From Cristatella mucedo (lineage: Eukaryota; Bryozoa; Phylactolaemata; Cristatellidae): DNA of 64,000 nucleotides. This document shows, in pieces, positions 24,801 to 35,800 of this stretch. Below the pieces are notes generated by a model. It was not told the DNA's origin. It did not search any database and worked only from the letters and a program-made list of their open reading frames with translations. How positions within the stretch are numbered: the stretch's first letter is position 1; the number at the start of each line of letters is the position of its first letter. The position numbers and the translations under genes are program-made. The stretch spans positions 12,164,501-12,228,500 of the forward strand of contig WPIO01000004.1 in NCBI GenBank assembly GCA_009760855.2, written 5' to 3'.

Positions 24801-25332
24801 CAGGCCAGCTCTCACGAGTCCCTCCTCCTGTGTACCTCTGCGGATGTGCGGGGCGCAGCCCCATCTGCGAGCCCCCACCCCTCCTTCCACCCACCCAGCA
24901 TTTGGGCGTCTGTAATGTGTGCTGGCATTGCACCTCCGCGATAGTGGAAGCGAGCTGTAGGCGGACCCGGCCACGGCCGGTTAGCGTGATCGCTTGCTTG
25001 AGCTAGCTGATCGCTGGCTTGAGCTAGATGTTCAGACCAGATGCTGCTGCTGCGTGTATGTCACGAAATGCTACAGTAACATTGCAGTCGGTCAGGTGGC
25101 ACCTGTCTCGCCCGCGGCTCACCCGGCTGTGCGCAAGTAGTATCTCGCTGCCTCCCGCTGGTGCCAGAGCGACGGCCATGCCGATCGATGCATCGCCGTT
25201 GCTGCAACGTTAAACTGCCGTGCATTCGTTATAGGCGTCGTGGAGACGGGATTGTTCTGTGGAATGGCGACGATTGTCTACTTCGGAATGCAGGACGGCA
25301 GCGTTAAGACCAAGGCTGCCAAGGCCGACTAG
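15800..25332 (+). CDS. RPIA: Ribose-5-phosphate isomerase A (whole locus, seven exons)
   Basis: This enzyme interconverts ribose-5-phosphate and ribulose-5-phosphate in the non-oxidative pentose phosphate pathway, in the cytosol. Seven exons join in frame (phases 0,1,0,2,0,1) into 239 residues. The substrate-binding GIGSGST loop is at residues 27-33, DGADEVD at 86-92, and LIKGGGG at 97-103. Asp86, Asp89, Lys99 and Glu108 occupy the places of E. coli D81, D84, K94 and E103 with identical spacing. [14 protein letters not shown] is at 173-186 and the C-terminal YFGMQDGSV at 223-231. Length fits the eukaryotic family without the N-terminal extension of the human form. The ATG at 15800 is chosen because it has G at +4 and the exon ends in a good donor. 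All introns carry repeats except the 99-bp intron 5. Confidence 0.97.
16100..16390 (-). mobile_element. LINE A 3' fragment, minus (left piece, split by SINE1)
   Basis: Family tail starting near GCGCCCTCGAAGAACTC. The same element resumes after the SINE1 at about 16556-16620 (GAGTTCCAGGCTTTGGGAGC). Confidence 0.75.
16404..16555 (+). repeat. SINE1 copy inserted into LINE A
   Basis: Near-consensus head and tail (GGTCTAGCGGTTAAGGTGC, GGGCTCGAGCCCC, TTAAGTTCTCTTGGAGTGC), ending in a TA run. LINE A sequence continues on both sides, so this SINE inserted later. Confidence 0.85.
17298..17358 (+). CDS. RPIA: RPIA exon 2
   Basis: Acceptor GATTGTTGCAG, donor ATAG-GTATGT, phase 1 at the end. It encodes [20 protein letters not shown], with the phosphate-binding GSGST loop. 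Confidence 0.96.
17580..17830 (+). mobile_element. LINE-A-like 3' fragment
   Basis: A weak match to the end of the LINE A ORF and its 3' UTR (CACCTAAAGGCTGGAGCTGTC, then a TTTCCTTTGCAGCCCGAGTG-like tail). Heavily decayed, in RPIA intron 2. Confidence 0.5.
17815..17955 (-). repeat. SINE1 copy, minus strand
   Basis: GAGCTTAATCTCTATCCAAG, then GGGCTCGAACCCACGAC (box B) and GGGCAAGCAGCACCTTAA (box A side). In RPIA intron 2. Confidence 0.7.
18206..18321 (+). CDS. RPIA: RPIA exon 3
   Basis: Acceptor ATTGCACGCAG, donor CAG-GTATTG. It encodes residues 42-80, including [12 protein letters not shown], the family's P-TSFQ segment. Confidence 0.96.
18322..20688 (+). other. RPIA intron 3, with the hairpin element
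   Basis: Apart from the inverted-repeat element at 19213-20163, nothing recognisable is seen. Confidence 0.6.
19213..20163. mobile_element. Long inverted-repeat (foldback-type) element
   Basis: The left arm (about 19213-19669) and right arm (about 19722-20163) are reverse complements along their whole length, with a loop of about 52 bp. Read from opposite strands, the arms give near-identical translations ([20 protein letters not shown] in both), so identity is high, roughly 90% by eye. No transposase is seen. It may be a foldback/MITE-like element or an inverted duplication. It lies in RPIA intron 3. Confidence 0.8.
20689..20822 (+). CDS. RPIA: RPIA exon 4 (catalytic)
   Basis: Acceptor TGCGGTAG, donor ACAG-GTTAGC, phase 2 at the end. 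It encodes residues 81-124 with [18 protein letters not shown] and QEKVV, and so all four catalytic positions. Confidence 0.97.
21087..21905 (-). mobile_element. LINE A copy, minus strand
   Basis: It starts at the 3' end (AATAATGATAATACTTG, AACTTAATCTCTTTCTAAG) and runs back into reverse-transcriptase coding, where the minus strand shows [18 protein letters not shown] (a decayed PQGSVLGP motif). Frames are broken. In RPIA intron 4. Confidence 0.8.
22852..23065 (+). repeat. Two-copy tandem duplication, about 106 bp unit
   Basis: The block beginning TCCCGAATGTTGGCTTGG occurs at 22852 and again at 22958, both ending in GTACGAGACGACGACGA. The copies differ at only a few positions, so the duplication is recent. 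Confidence 0.9.
24096..24237 (+). CDS. RPIA: RPIA exon 5
   Basis: Acceptor CTGCCATGCAG (phase 2), donor GCG-GTGAGA (phase 0). It encodes residues 125-172 ([20 protein letters not shown] and on to LRMAVKKA). Confidence 0.97.
24337..24442 (+). CDS. RPIA: RPIA exon 6
   Basis: Separated from exon 5 by only 99 bp. Acceptor CCTATTTCTAG, donor CCAG-GTATAC, phase 1 at the end. It carries [14 protein letters not shown] and AIKLIP. Confidence 0.97.
24443..25234 (+). other. RPIA intron 6
   Basis: 792 bp, C/T-rich. Open frames in it do not look like protein. No repeat was recognised. Confidence 0.6.
25235..25332 (+). CDS. RPIA: RPIA exon 7 and stop
   Basis: Acceptor TTCGTTATAG. It encodes [20 protein letters not shown] and a Lys/Ala-rich end, with stop TAG at 25330-25332. 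I see no AATAAA before the opposing gene begins, so the 3' UTR may run into it. Confidence 0.96.
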
Positions 25333-25545
25333 TACGCGGCAAGCGCTGTGGCAGCGGCGCCGCGTTCTCACGCACCATCGTGGCTCGCATGCGCGGTCCC
25401 CCTCGGCAGGCGACGCCACTGATAGTGATGCCCCAGCGTGGCCGTGTGAGGAGGCGTCGGCAGTGAGCAGCAGCAGCAGCAGCGGCGGCGGGCTCCAATC
25501 TCTGAGCTGCACTGCAAGTGGGGCTCCGACCGGGCGGCAGCCTTC

Positions 25546-26486
25546 TTAGCGCCGCTGCTGCTGCTGCTGCAGCCTCGATCTGGCGGTCAGCACGGCGGCT
25601 ACGTCGTCGGTGCACACCTTGTACTTGATGCACAGCTCGGCCAGCCTGGCGGTTTGCAGGCGCTGGAGCGCGTGCTCGCGCATGCTCCCGCGGCTGCGCC
25701 TGCCACTGCTGCTGCCGTAATACTGGCCGAACTGGCTGGCAAAGCAGTAGAAGCTCTGGCTGCTCAGCGACGCCGCCGAGTCGCTGTACATGCTCAGGCT
25801 GCCGGCCTCCGAGGCTATGCTGTCCTTCTTTGCTTGCAGACGGTCTTCCGACTGGAGCGGTGGCGGCACTGGAGTGCCGGCATCGCCCGTTTTGCCATGG
25901 CCGCCGCCGCCGTCGCTCGATGCGTCTTCCGCTGCGCTCGAGCAGCCGGCAGTGTCTCCAGCGCCGAACGCCTCGTCACCATCTTCGGTGTCCGGTAGTT
26001 CTGCGGGCAACTGTTTCACCGGACGATCGGTGCCACGGCTCGGATTTCGACTGCTGCTGCTTCCGCTGCTGATGCTGCTTTCGCCAGCGCTGCTCCTCCT
26101 GCTGCTGCTGTATCTTTTTCTTCTTCTGCCGGCTGCTCTGCTGCCACTCGTGGCATCGGCCGCTGTGCCGCCGGTGACGTCTGGAGAGATGTCTTCGCTA
26201 GCAGAGCAGTAAATGCACGGACAGAAGCCGACAGAGAATTGCAATAAACTCGTCGTCTCGACGACGGCAGGATACAGACCGGCGGCGATGTCGTCGCGAT
26301 CCGGGGTCGGCGTTACTTGAGCGGAGCCCCTGGCTGCCCGCCGCTGCGCTCGCTCGTCGAACTTCTGCAGAGGCGGCGTAGGGCTGCGGCGCGGCGTGCT
26401 CGAGCCGCTGCTGAGCTCCGACGAGCCGTCGCTGGCGACGTCACTCGAGCGGGCCGACGACTCTTCGTAAATGGTGGGCGAGTAGC
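25546..26486 (-). CDS. MUN-like gene, terminal exon
   Basis: One continuous frame from the acceptor CTCGTGCAG (26487) to stop TAA at 25546-25548, about 313 codons. It encodes [19 protein letters not shown], long Ser/Gly/Arg-rich stretches, then a short ordered end ([20 protein letters not shown] then [13 protein letters not shown]) and a Gln run before the stop. Membership of this gene is inferred from strand and position. Confidence 0.6.
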
Positions 26487-29400
26487 CTGCACGAGCGACG
26501 AGAGAGCCTGCTCTCTATCTCGGGTGCACGTGTATGTGCGTGCCCTCCGGCGGTGCTTGCCGGCTGCCGTGCAACGGCTACAAGACGTGTGCCCAAGCCA
26601 AACTGGGACTGATCGATTGCAATTTTTGCAGGAGGGGGCTCGGTAGGTTAGTTTTACTCGAAGCTCTCTTAGTCTTCGGGAAGGTTTAAGAAAGAAAAGT
26701 TAAAAACGCAGAGCTTATCCGGTTTTCGATTACATAGCTAAAGGGCTCGTGCATGCACAGATGCCGCTGGGGAGGGGCCAGCCTGGGGAAAGGCGTTAGT
26801 TTTTGCCTGATTCGAGGCTTGCTACCGGTTGACGCTTGGCTGGGTGAGCTAGTTGTGGCCGATGGTATCTAAAGTAATCCTTTGTGATCGTGAGATACAG
26901 AATATGGGCATCGACAATCAATTAAGTTTCTTGACAAATGTGTTGAACCAAGCCTAAATTCTCCTGTCGAGAAGTGAGCACCTCTGATTGTTGCGAGGGT
27001 CATCGTCGTGACTGTTAGTCTCTATCGATCAATAACGGCCTGTCACACGGAGTATTTTGGTGAGTTACGCCGAAAACTCGTCCATAAACAATGTTACGAC
27101 AGCTAGAAAAAGGTCGTAAGTCACAGACGTAAGAGGCATGGTTTATGGGGATCCGACGACAATGGATTCAAACGATAACATGCATAAAACAATAGGTGTT
27201 ATAGACACTTAATTAGACCGAATGGTCTATAAGAATCTCTAGTGCTAATCGCTGTCACCAGTTAACCCACTGGTTGGCACAGGGGTTCAGGTGCTCACCT
27301 TAGATGGCCGAGGTCAAGACGAATGCATTCGATGACCGAGGTCGTGGGCTGGAACACTGGAATATGTCAGGCGCCTGGATAGAGATTATGTTATCTGTAA
27401 GCCTACACAAAAAAATTTATTTTTACCTCCTTAGAGTGTAGGTCCATGGGTGTAGGCTGACCTAATAATAATACTAGCTGATTCAACAGCTTTTGTATAG
27501 CGACAGAAGAGCCTTTAAGGCTATCATCACAGCTTGCACCAGTGGCGACAAAGAATCACCCACCGCAGGATTCGAACCACTACCTCGGGGACGAGGTCGT
27601 GAAAAACAACCACCTTACCTCCAGTTTTCTGATAAGCTCCACCCATATAGTAATCACTAACCGTGCTCAACTTATTAAATATATTCATGGATAAAGTTGA
27701 GGTTAGCTTACGTTACGTTATCGAACAGCTGCGTTTATTTAGTGGCAGAGTAGCTTTAATGGCTATCGCCACCACTTGCAGCGGCCATAATTGGTTGCCT
27801 GCTGTATGATTTGAACCCGAAACCTGGTTCAAGAAGAGCCAGCACCTAACCCCTGGACTGACACCCGGGGCCCTTCTCTGAAGGGATCCGGTGCTCCTAG
27901 CAAAACGTGTCCAGCAAACAGTTGTGCCTCAATTAAAGTAGCACTACTGACTGGTAGATTGGTAAAAGCCTTCGTCCATATTTGGCAAAGAAGAACCCAG
28001 GTACACCATCTGTCCAACGCTCAGAACGGACCGCCCCAAGAAGTTAGTGACCATGCCGAGGCGCCGTTGGTGACCAGGCCGCAAAAAATACTAGATGTGG
28101 CTTTACTGAGGCGAGGAATGTGTAAGTTAGCTCACGAACTGCTAAGTTACTAGCACTGGATGGCAGGGATAGGACTACGAACTATCGCAAATAAGCGCTC
28201 CACTGGAAAGCGGCAGAAACATTAAACGAAAGAGAAGCACCTCGAAGGAGACGCTAACGATTGCAATTCGAGGCAGAAGAAACATTCTTGATAGCTGCTC
28301 ATCCAGCTTAACACGAGCGACCTAATTTACCCTATTGGGCCATTACGCGAATTATACGCCTGGACTTTTCTATGGCTGCTTAGATTTTAAAACAATATAT
28401 TTGTATAGCGCCCTCAGACAACTTAATCTCTTTCTAGGCACTTTGTATTTGCTGTAAAGGAGGCATGATCGAATGGTGGTTAGCGGCAACATGCATAATG
28501 TCATTGTCAGAGGAATTTCAAGGCAAGCACTACCAAAGGAATGTACCACACTGAGGTAGCAGCGAGGCAAGCAAATTCAAGTTCAAAAGCCACTAACGTA
28601 CTACGCATGTAGGCTGTTAGTGCGTCCACGCAAATGATGATGCCGTCGTGCAGTAGACCATCGCAAGTTCGAAGTATATCACTGCCTGAGAGCGGGTTAG
28701 TGGCGACGGTTTCTTGCCCATTGCTGACCTCAATCGCATCGGTTCTCAAGCTAGAATCCGACGACGACCTTAGTCTCCTTTCTGTCGGCGACGAGACAAT
28801 AGAGGTTGACGTCATGTTAAGTGGGTAAAATGAGTCGCACGCAGCCATGCGACTTGCAGGATTTAACAAGCTAGCACAACGATGCCAGCTCTCCGACCGC
28901 CAGCGATCGTGGTCTATCGCTCCAGCGAGAGGCTTACTCGGCTGTCTCTAAGAGGGACCGAAATATGACATGAGACATATGCGAAATCTGACGTATTGCG
29001 GACGTATACAATATTTGTTTAGCCAAACTATTTAAAGTGCTGACAGCTAAAAGCGGACATTCCGAGCAAACAATGCGTCCCACCTGTAAAAACCTTGCTG
29101 CATGTGACGTTCGGAAGGCTAAACTATGAAAATGGCTACTACAAAGCACAGAGATAGAGCTTCAAGTATACTAATAATACATCTGTATTGCGCCCCCGGC
29201 TTTCACTTTCTGTGCATTTCACCGACGTTGGAAAAGATGCATGTGTGTAGGCTGAAAAGTGACAATTACGTGCATAATTTCAACTAACGCAAACCTACAG
29301 AACAGTACACACAGAGCAAATGCTGGGAGGAAACGGTCTGTGTTTTAGCTTCTTTTTAAATCGAGTCTGAGGACTCTCTGCCTATCGGAAGCGAGTTCCC

Positions 29401-29802
29401 AGATTTACAAGTAAAATATACAGCACTCATCAGATTTGCTTATGCGGACTCACATTTTCAGCTGTGTTTTTGTAAAGACTTGAGACTTCTGTAAAATTAA
29501 AGTGCAATATGCGTTAAGGCTACCACATCGCCGACGCGTCCCTCGAGATTTGCTGCCGATAAACAGGTTAATGTTCGTGGCTTAAATATGATGAATAAGA
29601 ATAGAATACTCGCCATGGCGCCGGATTGCTAGGGTGCAGTGATCGTTCATCAAAGCTGTCGCTGAAGAATATTAAACAAAAGGTCTCGGCTTGACTCAAG
29701 GGTTAAGGTGCTCACTTTGATGACGGATGTTTCGAGTGAAATCCAACTCTCTTATGGCGCTAAACAAACAAATTATATATATATACACACATATATATAT
29801 AC

Positions 29803-29886
<84 letters not shown>

Positions 29887-32800
29887 TTCTTTCGGTTCAC
29901 CGAGGCTCAGATCTATGCTTGTCGAGCCAATAAAAATGGCAAGCACTTTAGTTCCTCTCGGGGTCCTCGCCCGAGCCCGTGATCACCTTAACCGTTATTA
30001 TTCCTCCGAAAACATTTTGGCGTCCACGGTAAGGCGGTCGGGCTTCATGACCCAGGTCGTGGGTACGAGTGGTGCAGCAGACAATAAAGAATTGCCTAGA
30101 AGCACAGCCAGCGGCAGCCAGCGGTAGCGTTGTTCGGTCACTACGTACACGAAGCCAATCGGATCACAACTTCGCCGGCTCCCTGCCGAATAATGAATCG
30201 ATATACAAATCCCAAGACTGGCTTACAGGTGACTTCCCTCGCTTGCACCAGCCTGCCCATCTGTCATTCTTGCTCCTCCGGTCACGTGTTCTCAAACTCC
30301 TTACAGTCTGGTAATTTCCCCATCCCTAAAACTAAATTGAAATCTTTTGGCGATCGAGCCTTCAACTCGTACGCACCAAAAGAATTTGAACTGGCTTCTG
30401 GCCTCTAGAGAACTGGCTTCTAAGAGCTCCAGCTCGTTTCTAGCTTCGGTTACTGTCAGCCATGAATTTTTAGCTTTTAAGTCTCTACTCGAGACGCATC
30501 TGTTTCGTTACGTGTGAACCAGTGCACGTTATAGGCAGAGGTCTAACTAACCGGCTTCGCTAAGTGCCTAGCTTCTGCATGCTAGCCTAAGACACTTGTT
30601 GACACTTGTTTGGCATGCTCGATAGCGTGTATGTCACTAATCATTGAGTATTGATTCTCTTTCAGCCTGTTGTAAAGACCCTCAATAGCGTTCAAGTTCT
30701 GTTAAGGCGCTAGATAAACCGTATATTATTCAATTACTTCTATCATTATACACTGAAGAGTGACTAGCGATTAGCGGTGGCAACTTATTAAGTTATCGTT
30801 CTATAATATATGTTACAGGAATATATGTAAACTGATGCAAATCTAGTTACATCACATTTAAAAACTCAAAATAAATCATGAGATAAATGTGACCTGCCTA
30901 ATTTGTTTGTTCTAGCCGTCGTATGTAAATAACGACCCTATTTATTCAATACTGCTTAGTCTTGCAGTTCACACTGCACTTTATATTGCGTACTATGACT
31001 GGTGGACCGTTTTATATATGTTCGATGAAACATGGTATGTTTATGGACTTGAAAGGGAATTTGAAAGGGTTCGCACACAGATTAAATGATTAAACAATTG
31101 CAGAGAGTAAAAGTGGGCCGGCGGCTGACGGTACAGGGGAGGCAACGGCAGTGGACGGGAATTTGCTTGTTCTGCTGATAGGACATGGCACCTTCAAAAG
31201 ACGCTGCTCGTCAGTTTTGATGGGCACGAAGCCCCGAGTAACAAGATAAACCTACAGATTTTGAAAAAGCCGATAATTACCACCTCACCTGTAGCGTTAT
31301 TCTAACTAGTCAGGGTGAGGCTGTTGTGAAATCCGGTTTTCCCATAGCCACGACGCATGTAACATTATTTCTCCAAGGTTGGAGGCTACTATTCCGCGGC
31401 AGCTGCTGGACAATCCGGCCTCGCGCGGCTTCGCGCCTAGGGCAGGCGGCGCAGCTGGCCGGCTTGCCTGCGTAGCGCGACGAGGGCGGATGCTGGAGGA
31501 TGTAGTTGTAGAGCTCCTCGCCAGAAAAGCACTTCTTCCGGCTGTGCAGCTCCTTCCGCATCCGCTCCACGTAGACGCTGTCAGCTGCGACAGCGAGCTC
31601 CTCGTCAGTGCCCCAGCGCTGACCGCCACCGCCAGAGGACTCCTGCAGACAGGAGCGAAGACCGCACCCGGTACAGCGAGGCGTCTCAGCAGCAGCAGCA
31701 GCCGCCGTGGCCGCGGCGAGGCTCCGTAGCAGAGGCTCGATCTGCTCTTCGAAGCGGCTACTGCTGGGTACAGCTGGGAGCGAAGCCAGCGAAGCTACGG
31801 ATTGGCCTAAGTGCAAGCACAATTTGTGATCGAAGGGCGATCGCTGGCGATAGCCACTATAGGAGCGATGCGATACACACAGGCTGCTACACTGTACACC
31901 GATACATTCTTTGGCTCAAGTCTACTTATTCATCAGACCTACTCCCCCCACCAGGCAAGGCATCGTACCACCTGATATTCTGAATCAAATCGCTTAGCTG
32001 CACCTCATATGGAACTCAAATTCTCGGGAGACCGTGCTTTTAGTTCGTATGCTCCCAAAGCTCGAAACTCACTCCCGACTAACGTCACGACATTCCCTGA
32101 CTCGGCGACATTAAAAAGAGAAGCTAAAACGCAACTGTTCCGCAAAGCATTTGGTGGGTCCTTGCGATTACTCCTTTGTGTGCTTATGGATGCAGACACT
32201 ATGAATGCTGCCAATAACCAAATTTTCACGCCGACCCTGGGCAAGTCATCTCTAACCATTTGTTATGCTTGCTGTCATTGAGTGCGTTACCACTAACCAT
32301 TCAATAATGCTTCCTTTACTGAATTGGGCACTGAATTGGGGACGAGTTTCTCGAGCTCACGTCTGTCCAGGACGTCGTTGCCCAGCAAACTCGATGGGCC
32401 ACGACGGATTAGCCATTAGTGCATTCAAGGCAAGCACGTTCGCAAAACCGTATCCTAGCTACTTATTTTCGGAGCACCCTTCTCTGGGCACGTTCGTACT
32501 ACGGAGTGTCGATACAACTCGGACGTCACAACTGTGGAATGCTAATGTATTTCGGCGATTGGCTCCTTTTCGTCCCGACTAGACAAACTTTCCTACACGC
32601 GTGGGCGTATATGCATCGTCATCTGCCACGAAGGAGCCACGCGGGACTACTGGGCCGAGAGCTCTCTACAATCCAGGAAAACCGCTAGCAGCTTTCGGTG
32701 TTGAGCACCCAGAAGCCAGCAGACTTCATGTCACGTGTCACAGATAGGAAAGCCGAGCTAAGATAGTAGGGCAGTTGAGGAAGTGAGCGTCGTAGAAGCA

Positions 32801-35800
32801 CATGTGCAGGACGGCTGGAGAGCACTGGCTCGAGTCGGCTGCGTCTGAGGAAATGTCGCCGAAAAAGAGTTGTAGGAGTGAGCGCTACAGTTTACGACCC
32901 ATCGAAAGCTTCTGTAGCCTTTACGTGAAAGAAGAGGGCAGCTAATTAATTTCCGGAGAGGGAGAACCTGAGGGTCCGTGGAGGCTGTGACGCCGTATAT
33001 AGATATGTATGGAGAAGTTAAGGCAGGGCCGGTCTTGCGGGTTAGGCATCGCTGTCAAAAGAACGTGTTCAGTATTTAGTATTCAGCATAACGTGTAGCA
33101 AAATTTTTGCCTTCGACTTTTCACCACATTTTACTTAAATGGGACTCATTATGGGATAGCACGCTGGTCTTGGTCAGCATATGCGTTGACAGTGTCGTTT
33201 AAACGAAAGCGGTCTGCCAATGGGCTTAACGACTACACCAGGCTGCTGAGCCTTGCAAGAGTTTTGCAAACATGACCCAAAAGTAGGCACATGCGACAGC
33301 GAGACGTCTCGGCAATGAGCCCGCCGTACCAGCACCAGTATGTCTATTGGGGCCGGCAGTGCAGTAGCCCTCTGCGACCTTGCGAAAGCCAGCTCCTCCA
33401 GCTAGCCGAGCTAGCTCCGTGTACTCTACGCCTTCTTGCTTTTACTCACCAGTACAGCAAGCTCCTGGTAGAGGTAGAACAGGTCCACCAACGAAGTGCT
33501 GTACAGATCGAGCTTGAAGATAATGTGCTCCTACAAGCAGGAGCGCAGCAAGCGAGCTAACTCGATGCTGCCGGCCAATGTCTGCCAGCTTGTCTCGGCT
33601 GCGGCCACGGACATGCGGTTTCCGTTGCGATTCGCTAGGCGCAGACAATCAATCCTCTTAGACCGACAGTGGAAGCACGGCAGTCGAAATGTTGACCAGT
33701 GGAGCTCCAGTCATTGACCACGCCCGCGGGGTTGGCTCCGAGATCCCCTACCAGGGTGAGGCGATGCTGAGTCGAATTTTAAAGGAACTACGTGGCAGAA
33801 GGGTATACCTCGAGCAGAAGCTTCGCCAAAGTTCCAGACAGTGGGTACAAGAAACTGCATCAAAACAGTGCTTCCGGAGCATCTTAGTAGGCACGAGTTG
33901 ATCGTCCTCTCCCTATCTTGCTACACTGCACTTAAAAACGACCATTTTTTAAGTAGGGCTCATCAGCCGGAACAGGGTCACCCCACTATAATCAGTTGTA
34001 TGTGTAAATGTGGGAGTAGTGTAAATCAGTGAGACAAGGATGGGCCACAAGTTTTTTTTTTATATATAAAATGCTGCGTTCAGATATCACTTGTTTGATA
34101 CCATTATTGTAATTGGGTACTCTGGCAATGGAGACGATTTCTCCGAGGTGTAATTTACCCAAACTCTCTACCGAACCCCATCTTGGTATTAGCTGTTTCG
34201 ACCACTCACTGAAATGGTCTCCCACTGACGGTCCAATCATCTTTGTTCCACACATGCATCGTCTCTTCGACCAGCTGTTACTGAAATGCATGTGTGACCA
34301 TTGCTTTTTCCAGACACTTCCGATAATTGCAACCGTTGCTTTGTGTTTACAACGGTACTTATGATTTGTACATGACATTACTCACCATTCAATCGCGTTT
34401 CCCTTTGCAGCAAGTCTAAAGCTCATAGAAAGAGATGAGTTCTCTGAGGGCGCTTTATCAAGTGCATTATTATTATTATTTACGGAAGGAGGGAAAATGG
34501 GTGCTGAGAACAACAGGGTTGGTCATACTTGCACGGAGTGCCTACTGCACATTCTCTCAGCCGTGCTCTGTTCGGAATGGCAGTGAGCAAGCTTTCTGCT
34601 AAGGGTTCTGATATAAATAATAGTAATAATGATAATAATATACTTGATAAAGCACTCTGATATGCAATGTAGTGTAATTTAATGTAATGTATCTCCGTCT
34701 GTAACTCCACAAAGTCATAAAGACCATGTGGGTGTTATGCAGGAGAGTTTTGTATAGCGAACTCACAGCCTAAGCGGCTTTCGGTACGCATTCGGTACCC
34801 AACAGACTTCGTCTCATGAAACAAAGAGAAAGTGGGAAGCATAGCAGAGTCGGGAGAGCAGTTGAGGTAGTGAGTAGCATGGAAGTAGCAGCTCAGAACG
34901 GCTGAAAAGGATGAGCCGTAGTCGGCAGCCGGTGAGTAATTGTCGTGGCATAAGAATTGTGGAAGCGAGTTCCACAGCCAAGGACCTGCAGAGCTAAAGC
35001 TTCTGTCGCCAACGGTCTTTAAGCGGAGGAATGGAACAGCTAATTTATTGTCCACACAGAACCTGAGGGCGCGAACACGCTGAAACTGATGCAGCAGTTC
35101 AGCTAGGTATGGAGGAGCCAAGCTGTGGTAGGACTTGTGAGTCAGTGTAAGAACTTTGCTCTGTATCTGTTGCTCAACCGGCATGCATCCTAGTTCTTTT
35201 AGCAAAGGAGACACGTGCTCAAACCTCTGGGACTGGAAGACTAGCCTTGCAGCCATATTCATAGTCAGCTGCAGTGGTTTAATTGCTTTCCCTGGTAGCC
35301 CAGCCAAAGGGAATTACAATAATCAAGCCGAGACAGAACTAAGGAGCTAGTTAAATTATTTGCAAGCCACTGTGGAAGACAGCTCCTAATCTTGGATAGA
35401 GATCGGACGTGATGGCTAGCTGTAGAAGCTGTCTTCTGAATGAAGCTTTTAAAATTGAGGCAGCTGCCGAAAACGACACCTACATTTCGAGCACATAGTG
35501 ATGGTCACACAATAGCATCACCTATTAGAAGAGCAAAGCCTTTTAATCCAGCCACATGCTTAGGCTGTCCTATGAGCAGCACTTCGGTTTTATCGTCATT
35601 TAATTTCAGGAAGTTTTCCGACATCCAGGATCAAATATCGGCAAGGCAAGCATTCAGTTTCTCAGTTGCTGCAGCAGATTCAGACGGTTTAAATGACAAA
35701 TACAACTGAGTATCGTCAGCATAAAAGTGATATCTTATTCCATAGGCCTTAATCACTATTCCCAGAGGTTATGTATAAATGGAGAACAGCAAGGGACCGA

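Larger units (their letters stand above)
26487..31439 (-). other. MUN-like gene last intron, repeat-filled
   Basis: It contains SINE1, two SINE2 copies, a LINE A tail, a SINE1 with an AT run, and a LINE-A-like piece, all listed separately. In 26650-27250, 28520-29160 and 30740-31300 nothing recognisable is seen. Confidence 0.5.

Noticed and set aside
25654-26212. Plus-strand open frames over the last MUN-like exon
   Set aside because: Leu/Ser/Arg repeats that arise from antisense of GCT/CTG-rich triplets. No start or splice support.
31440-31600. DEP domain in the minus-strand gene
   Set aside because: Only a faint resemblance around the [12 protein letters not shown] stretch. The rest of the DEP core cannot be seen, so I did not annotate it.
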